NCBI RefSeq assembly: GCF_001295845.1
Contig: NZ_LJIC01000040.1
Location: forward strand, 1-37,335
Length of the DNA: 37,335 nt
Direction: 5' to 3'
Source of the DNA: Rhodopseudomonas sp. AAP120
Lineage (GTDB): Bacteria; Pseudomonadota; Alphaproteobacteria; Rhizobiales; Xanthobacteraceae
Of the stretch, positions 32,558 to 37,335 are shown one piece after another (the stretch's first letter is position 1; each line of letters begins with the position of its first letter). Position numbers and translations under genes: made by a program. The notes beneath the pieces are model-generated. The model did not search any database, had not been told where the DNA came from, and saw only the letters and a program-made list of their open reading frames with translations.

Positions 32558-32988
32558 AGGACGTCGCGACGCAGCAGCCGGTGGTGTGGCCGCCGGAACA
32601 GACGCCTGCAGAGCAGCGCAATGTCTGGCAGGCAATGGGGCGTGGCCTGCGCGGCCGCTGCCCGCGCTGCGGCGAAGGCAAGCTGTTCCGCGCCTTCCTC
32701 AAGACCGCCGATCACTGCACCCATTGCGGCCAGGACTTCACCGGCCACCGCGCCGACGACCTGCCCGCTTATCTGGTGATCGTGATCGTCGGCCACATCG
32801 TGGTGCCGATCGCGCTGTCGGTCGAGACCAATTTCGCCCCGGCAGTGGCATTGCAGCTGGCGATTTATCTGCCTATCACGTTGCTGTCCTCGTTGCTGCT
32901 GCTGCAACCCGTCAAGGGCGCGGTGGTCGGCCTGCAATGGGCATTCCGGATGCACGGCTTCGACGAGGCCCATCCGGAAAAGATCTGA
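32554..32988 (+). CDS. DUF983 zinc-ribbon membrane protein
   Basis: A 144-residue DUF983 protein. A zinc-ribbon-like part has two CxxC pairs (Cys36/Cys39 in RGRCPRCGEGKLF, Cys55/Cys58 in HCTHCG). Two membrane helices follow (about 72-90 and 98-118), and a short cytoplasmic end. The function is not known. The start overlaps the rnr stop by four bases (ATGA), the classic sign of translational coupling, so it depends on the topA-rnr transcript. Confidence 0.9.
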
Positions 32989-33056
32989 CGAACAACGACG
33001 ACGGCGCCAACGCCGCCGCACAAGAAACCAAACAAGAAACGAACACAGGGGCGGAT

Positions 33057-33812
33057 ATGAGCGAGACTGCGACCCAGGCAGCGAACGTCGTCGAACAGGG
33101 CGAAAAGGAAGCCGATCACCACCCGTATTTCCGGCCGAAGGATGCCGCGACGCTGATCCTGGTGGATCGCAGCGGATCGATCCCGAAGGTGCTGGTCGGC
33201 CGGCGGCACGACAAGGTGGTGTTCATGCCGGGCAAGTTCGTGTTCCCCGGGGGGCGCGTCGACAAGTTCGACAACCGCGTGCCGGTGGCGGCGCCGATCC
33301 CGCCCGAACTCGAAGCCAACCTGCTGAAGGGCAGTCCCAAGATCACCCCTGCCCGCGCCCGCGCGCTCACCATCGCGGCGATCCGTGAAGCCTGCGAAGA
33401 AACCGGCCTGTGTCTCGGCCGCAAGGCCGGCGGCGCGCTGTCGGGCCTCGAAGGTCCGTGGCAGCCGTTCGCCGAGGCCGGTCTGCTGCCCGACCCGTCC
33501 GGCCTGTTCCTGATCGCGCGCGCAATCACGCCGCCTGGCCGCGTCCGCCGCTTCGACACCCGCTTCTTCACTGCCGATGCGTCCGCGATCGCGCACCGCG
33601 TCGAAGGCGTCGTGCATGCCGATGCCGAGCTGGTCGAATTGGTGTGGGTCGAACTCGGCTCCAGCCCACTCGCCGATCTGCACGCGATGACCAAGAACGT
33701 GCTGGGCGAACTCGACCGCCGCCTCGCCACCGGACCGCTGCGCCACGACGCGCCGGTGCCGTTCTTCCATTTCTACGGTGGGCGGATGCAGAAGGACATG
33801 CTGCCGGGCTGA
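33057..33812 (+). CDS. NUDIX hydrolase
   Basis: A 251-residue NUDIX-family pyrophosphatase. The Nudix box is split by an insert of about 35 residues: FPGGRVDKFD (63-72) provides the first glycine, and REACEETGL (110-118) the catalytic glutamates. The same split layout occurs in NUDT7/NUDT19-like proteins that act on CoA or its esters, so this is a possible but unproven substrate. AGGGG lies five bases before the ATG at 33057. The frame is open far upstream but overlaps rnr and the DUF983 gene, so that part is not real. It follows the DUF983 gene by 68 bp and probably ends the operon. A 6-bp hairpin CCGGGC/GCCCGG spans the stop codon. Confidence 0.88.
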   Translation: MSETATQAANVVEQGEKEADHHPYFRPKDAATLILVDRSGSIPKVLVGRRHDKVVFMPGKFVFPGGRVDKFDNRVPVAAPIPPELEANLLKGSPKITPARARALTIAAIREACEETGLCLGRKAGGALSGLEGPWQPFAEAGLLPDPSGLFLIARAITPPGRVRRFDTRFFTADASAIAHRVEGVVHADAELVELVWVELGSSPLADLHAMTKNVLGELDRRLATGPLRHDAPVPFFHFYGGRMQKDMLPG

Positions 33813-33837
33813 GCCGCCCGGCAAGCTTGTTGGCGAA

Positions 33838-35091
33838 CTAACGGCGCGCCGCCCGCGCCGTGACTTCGAGCAGCAGCGCGAGTGCGGCCAGCGCCGCGCC
33901 GTAGCTGCTGACGGCGACCCAGCCGCCGTGCGACCAGGCGAACGCAGCGCCGGCGGAGCCGAGCGAGCCGCCGATGAACATCCCGGTCATGAACACGGTG
34001 TTGAGCCGGCTGCGTGCCTCCGGCACCAGGGCGTAGACGATGTGCTGGTTGGAAATCAGCGCGGCCTGCAGACCGAAGTCGAGCACGATCACGCCGAGCA
34101 CCATGCCGGGAATGCTGCCCCACAGCCCGAACAGCGCCCATGACGCCAGCGCCAGCGCGGCGCCGATCGCGATCACCGGTTCCGGCCCGCTGCGATCGGC
34201 GATGCGTCCGGCGATCGGCGCGGCGAGCACGCCGACGACGCCGACCAGACCGAACAGCCCGGCCGCGCCGGCGCCGAGCCCGAAGCGCGGCTCCTGCAGA
34301 TGCAGCGCCAGCACCGTCCAGAACACGCTGAACGATCCGAACAGCGCCGCCTGCACCAGCGTGGCGCGGCGAAGCTGCGGCTGCGCACGCCACAGCGACA
34401 GCAGCGAGGCCAGCGCCTGGCCGTAGCTGATCGGCAGATGCGGCGTATTGCGCGGCAGCAGCCAGGCCATCACGACCGCAGCGGCAAGCGCGAACGGCGC
34501 CGACACCCAGAACATCTCGCGCCAACCCGAATGGCTGGCAACGAAGCCGGCGACGGTCCGGCTGAGCAGGATGCCGCACAGCAGCCCGGCCATCACCAGC
34601 CCGATCACCTTGCCGCGCCGCGCCGGCTCGGCGAGCGCCGCAGCAAACGGCACGATCTGCTGGGCGACGGTGGCGCAGGCGCCGAGCGCCAGCGATGCGA
34701 TCACGACCAGCCCGGCAGTCGGGGCCACCGCCACGGCGATCAGCGCCAGCGCCAGCAGCACGAACTGTCCGGCAATCAGCCGGCGGCGGTCGGTGAGATC
34801 GCCGATTGGCACCAGCAGAAACAGACCGAGCGCGTAGCCGAGCTGGGTCGCGGTCGGAATCATCCCGGTCAGCGTCGAGGCGCCGAAATCGCGCTCGATG
34901 ATGCCGAGCATCGGCTGGTTGTAATAGATATTGGCGACCGCAATGCCGGCCGCAGCCGCCATCGCCAGCGTCAGACCGCTGCCGAGCGCAGGGGCCACCC
35001 CTCCGCTGCCGTCCTGCGGACGCGGTTTGCGCGGTGGCGGCTCCTGTCGTGGTGGCTCTGCCACGCGCTGCGCCGGTTCAATGACTGTCAT
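33838..35091 (-). CDS. MFS transporter
   Basis: A 417-residue major facilitator with 12 expected membrane helices. The N-terminal ~40 residues are Pro/Arg-rich and cytoplasmic. The loop 2-3 signature is GDLTDRRRLIAGQ. Helix 1 has NIYYNQPMLGIIERDFG, a mark of the drug-efflux/arabinose-efflux-like permease group (COG2814). The substrate cannot be read. The ATG at 35091 has only a weak ribosome site; the frame extends 37 codons up without support. It converges on the NUDIX gene (25 bp between stops) and is divergent from the flavin monooxygenase gene across 263 bp. Confidence 0.9.
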   Translation of the reverse strand: MTVIEPAQRVAEPPRQEPPPRKPRPQDGSGGVAPALGSGLTLAMAAAAGIAVANIYYNQPMLGIIERDFGASTLTGMIPTATQLGYALGLFLLVPIGDLTDRRRLIAGQFVLLALALIAVAVAPTAGLVVIASLALGACATVAQQIVPFAAALAEPARRGKVIGLVMAGLLCGILLSRTVAGFVASHSGWREMFWVSAPFALAAAVVMAWLLPRNTPHLPISYGQALASLLSLWRAQPQLRRATLVQAALFGSFSVFWTVLALHLQEPRFGLGAGAAGLFGLVGVVGVLAAPIAGRIADRSGPEPVIAIGAALALASWALFGLWGSIPGMVLGVIVLDFGLQAALISNQHIVYALVPEARSRLNTVFMTGMFIGGSLGSAGAAFAWSHGGWVAVSSYGAALAALALLLEVTARAARR

Positions 35092-35268
35092 GGCTCGACT
35101 TTCGTATGGTTCGGGTCGGATCGAACATGGTGCAGCGCGAGGCGATCGCAAAGCGCGATCCGCCGGGAGCAGCGATGCGGTAACGCTGTGCCTGCAAAAC
35201 ACTTATCCGTTCAGCCGGGCCAATCCGCAGACGAACAATGGCTTCGTCCTAAACCCCGCCGAAACAAC

Positions 35269-35284
35269 GCAAGATTATTCTTGC
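35269..35284. promoter_or_regulatory. Palindrome between divergent MFS and monooxygenase genes
   Basis: GCAAGA-TTAT-TCTTGC is a perfect inverted repeat about 70 bp before the monooxygenase start, in the divergent promoter region. It could be an operator for either gene. No regulator gene is adjacent. Confidence 0.35.
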
Positions 35285-35354
35285 AGGAACGGGATGCCGC
35301 TGCGGCCCTGATCCCATATCTTTTTACCAACATCGCGATGGTAGGAAGCAAACA

Positions 35355-36707
35355 ATGGCGCAGCGTCAGTTGAAGCTCGGTGCATTCATGCGGCCGATCA
35401 GCATCCACACCGGCGCCTGGCGCTATCCCGGCGCGGTGCCCGACGCCAACTTCAATTATCCGCTGCTGAAGCGGCTGATCCAGAAGCTCGAGGCCGGCAA
35501 GTTCGACGCGTTCTTCATGGCGGATCATCTCGCCGTGTTGAACATGCCGGTCGAAGCGCTGAAGCGCAGCCACACCGTGACCTCGTTCGAGCCGTTCACG
35601 CTGCTGTCGGCGCTCGCCGCCTCCACCTCGCATATCGGACTGATCGCCACCGGCTCGACGACATTCGACGAGCCCTATCATATCGCCCGCCGCTTCGCCT
35701 CGCTCGATCACATCAGTGGCGGTCGCGCCGGCTGGAACATCGTCACCACGTCCAACCCCGATGCCGCGCTGAATTTCGGCCTCGACGATCACATGGCTCA
35801 TGACGAGCGCTACAAGCGCGCGCGCGAGTTCTTCGACGTCGTCACCGGCCTGTGGGATTCGTTCGCCGACGATGCGTTCGTGCGCGACGTCGACAGCGGC
35901 ATCTATGTCGATCCGGACAAGATGCACGTGCTGGATCACAAGGGCCAATATTTGAAAGTGCGCGGCCCGCTCAACATCGCCCGCCCGGTGCAGGGCTGGC
36001 CGGTGATCGTCCAGGCCGGCGCGTCCGAGCCGGGCAAGCAGCTCGCCGCCGAGACCGCCGAGGCGGTATTCACCGGCGGCGGCAGCCTGAAGGACGCGCA
36101 GGCGCTCTATGCCGACATCAAGGGCCGGATGGACAAGCTCGGCCGCGACCGCGACCACCTCAAGATCCTGCCCGGCGCCTTCGTGGTGGTCGGCGATACG
36201 CTGGACGAGGCCCGCGACAAGCGCGCGCTGCTCGACAGCAAGGTGCATTACGCGAGCGCCATCGCGTCGCTGTCGGTCGGCCTCGGCGTCGACGCGTCCG
36301 GCTTCGACCCCGATGGTCCATTGCCGCCTCTGCCGGAGACCAATGCCAGCAAGAGCGGCCAGCAGCGCCTGGTCGCGCTCGCCGAACGGGAAAAGCTGAC
36401 GGTGCGGCAGCTCGCCCAGCGGGTCGGCGGCTATGGCGGCCTCTCCTTCGTCGGCACCCCGGCCAGCATCGCCGACGAGATGGAGGAATGGCTGGTCACC
36501 GAGGCCAGCGACGGGTTCAACGTGATGTTCCCGTTCCTGCCGGCGGGTCTCGACGACTTCGTCGACAAGGTCGTCCCGGAACTGCAGCGCCGCGGAATCT
36601 TCCGAACCGAGTATGAAGGGACCACTTTACGGGAGAATCTCGGTCTTCCCCGGCCCGAAAACCGGTTTTTCGCCGCAGAATCCGGTCAAATCTCCCGGGC
36701 GGGCTGA
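35355..36707 (+). CDS. LLM-class flavin-dependent monooxygenase (NtaA/SnaA/DszA family)
   Basis: A 450-residue FMNH2-dependent monooxygenase of the bacterial luciferase-like class. Family marks are the N-terminal [75 protein letters not shown], the [20 protein letters not shown] helix, and [24 protein letters not shown]. Members oxidise nitrilotriacetate, sulfur heterocycles or alkanesulfonates with a separate flavin reductase, which is not encoded nearby. The substrate is unknown. AGGA lies eight bases before the ATG. The divergent MFS gene could move its substrate or product. Confidence 0.92.
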   Translation: MAQRQLKLGAFMRPISIHTGAWRYPGAVPDANFNYPLLKRLIQKLEAGKFDAFFMADHLAVLNMPVEALKRSHTVTSFEPFTLLSALAASTSHIGLIATGSTTFDEPYHIARRFASLDHISGGRAGWNIVTTSNPDAALNFGLDDHMAHDERYKRAREFFDVVTGLWDSFADDAFVRDVDSGIYVDPDKMHVLDHKGQYLKVRGPLNIARPVQGWPVIVQAGASEPGKQLAAETAEAVFTGGGSLKDAQALYADIKGRMDKLGRDRDHLKILPGAFVVVGDTLDEARDKRALLDSKVHYASAIASLSVGLGVDASGFDPDGPLPPLPETNASKSGQQRLVALAEREKLTVRQLAQRVGGYGGLSFVGTPASIADEMEEWLVTEASDGFNVMFPFLPAGLDDFVDKVVPELQRRGIFRTEYEGTTLRENLGLPRPENRFFAAESGQISRAG

Positions 36708-36810
36708 CGCGCGAAGCTTGACTTTCGAGCATTCGCGGCTAGTTTGCGCGCCAAACGCGGGTCCTGACGTTCGACCTCGCTATCGATTCCCGACATACGA
36801 GGTTCCGACC

Positions 36811-36978
36811 ATGGCCAAAGCGGTCACCATCAAGATCAAGCTCGTCTCGACTGCCGACACCGGCTTCTATTACGTGACGAAGAAGAATTCGCGCACCATG
36901 ACCGACAAGATGACCAAGAAGAAGTACGACCCGGTCGCGCGCAAGCACGTCGAGTTCAAGGAAGCCAAGATCAAGTAA
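36811..36978 (+). CDS. rpmG: 50S ribosomal protein L33
   Basis: A 55-residue ribosomal protein of the large subunit. The sequence is typical: [29 protein letters not shown], then [20 protein letters not shown]. The zinc-binding cysteines of the other L33 form are absent, so it is the zinc-free type. AGG lies upstream of the ATG at 36811; the open frame further up is not real. A strong terminator follows, so the gene ends its transcript. Confidence 0.96.
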   Translation: MAKAVTIKIKLVSTADTGFYYVTKKNSRTMTDKMTKKKYDPVARKHVEFKEAKIK

Positions 36979-37007
36979 GCCGACTACGGCTCACTGACGG
37001 TTTATCG

Positions 37008-37031
37008 CGGGGCCCTCACGGGCCCCGTTTT
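37008..37031 (+). terminator. Intrinsic terminator of rpmG
   Basis: A perfect 8-bp GC stem (CGGGGCCC at 37008-37015, GGGCCCCG at 37020-37027) with loop TCAC is followed directly by TTTTC. It lies 29 bp after the rpmG stop. Confidence 0.9.
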
Positions 37032-37099
37032 CGTTGCTAGCCGCCTTTTCGATCAGCTGCGGGCCTATCGAGCAGACCTGGCGATCTCACCAAGCACAG

Positions 37100-37202
37100 C
37101 CTCATGGTGAGGAGGCGCGGAGCGCCGTCTCGAACCATGTGCCGCGCGCACCCGTGGCCATCCTTCGAGACGCCCGGCTGCGCCGGGCTCCTCAGGATGA
37201 GG
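37100..37202. repeat. Palindromic repeat, CCTCATGGTGAGGAG / CTCCTCAGGATGAGG family
   Basis: The outer arms CCTCATGGTGAGGAG and CTCCTCAGGATGAGG pair imperfectly. Inner segments GCGTCTCG-like (CGTCTCGAACCATG) and CATCCTTCGAGACG pair as well. A GCCCGGC/GCCGGGC hairpin lies in the right half. This is a family distinct from the others in the window. Confidence 0.75.
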
Positions 37203-37275
37203 ACACAGTGCCGCTGGAAGGGCTGTCTCGCTTCCACCAAGAGAAGCGGTCCGATGATCTCTCGCCCCTCCTCTC

Positions 37276-37335
37276 CGTCATGCCCGCGCTTGTCGCGGGC
37301 ATCCACGCCTTGCGGCGCGGCAAAGACGTGGATGG
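37276..37335. repeat. Truncated palindromic repeat at right window edge
   Basis: Starts CGTCATGCCCGCGCTTGTCG and matches the reverse complement of the first two thirds of the copy at 16356-16446, ending at GACGTGGATGG where the window stops. The missing terminal arm has the same sequence type as the first 22 bases of the window. Confidence 0.75.

Noticed and set aside
33804-33821. CCGGGC/GCCCGG hairpin as a terminator between the NUDIX and MFS genes
   Set aside because: The stem is only six base pairs, it contains the NUDIX stop codon in its loop, and neither strand has a following T run.
37037-37306. 89-codon minus-strand frame near the right edge
   Set aside because: It runs through the CCTCATGGTGAGG repeat and part of the edge repeat; no protein features.

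Overview
The window is high-GC alphaproteobacterial chromosome. Its gene content and protein sequences resemble the Rhodopseudomonas/Bradyrhizobium group (Nitrobacteraceae). Pointers are a dispersed gatCAB set, pyrB followed by a degenerate dihydroorotase, topA with a Lys/Ala-rich tail, RNase R, an HWE/HisKA_2-type kinase, and many intergenic palindromic repeats typical of those genomes. This placement is inference from reading, not a database match. I see no tRNA, rRNA, CRISPR, prophage or insertion sequence. Both ends of the window lie inside copies of one palindromic repeat, which suggests contig edges.

Layout. 0.1-3.2 kb (-): a surface autotransporter with a PAP2-type phosphatase passenger. 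3.6-5.3 kb (-): a periplasmic Cache-like protein, a small Sel1-like protein, and a 48-residue histone-H1-like Lys/Ala protein too short for ordinary ORF calling. 5.8-13.7 kb (-): the amidotransferase genes gatC, gatA and gatB, spread out by accessory genes. These are a BrnT/BrnA toxin-antitoxin pair on the opposite strand, an orphan PAS histidine kinase, a GlxA-type regulator divergent from an isochorismatase-like hydrolase, and a PIN toxin with a DUF7662-like partner. 13.8-18.1 kb: nitronate monooxygenase, a small membrane protein, ruvX, a YchJ-like protein and an AidB-like acyl-CoA dehydrogenase. 18.3-20.7 kb (-): an indole/phenylpyruvate decarboxylase translationally coupled to a VanX-like D,D-dipeptidase. 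21.0-25.4 kb (+): pyrB, a pyrC-like gene that has lost metal ligands, plsY and dprA. 25.4-26.6 kb: divergent HxlR regulator and azoreductase. 27.0-33.8 kb: a small minus-strand gene, then topA, rnr, a DUF983 gene and a NUDIX hydrolase in a tight plus-strand run. 33.8-37.3 kb: MFS transporter, divergent flavin monooxygenase, and rpmG with a clear terminator.

The core genes serve translation (gatCAB, rpmG), pyrimidine and phospholipid synthesis (pyrB, plsY), and nucleic-acid metabolism (topA, rnr, ruvX, dprA). The accessory genes have been placed between them. Three convergent gene pairs have stop codons only 2-3 bp apart. The most unusual items are the phosphatase autotransporter, the DUF7662-like/PIN pair, the BrnTA pair inside the gat cluster with an operator inside its promoter and an apparently leaderless start, the decarboxylase/dipeptidase coupling, and the catalytically degenerate PyrC.
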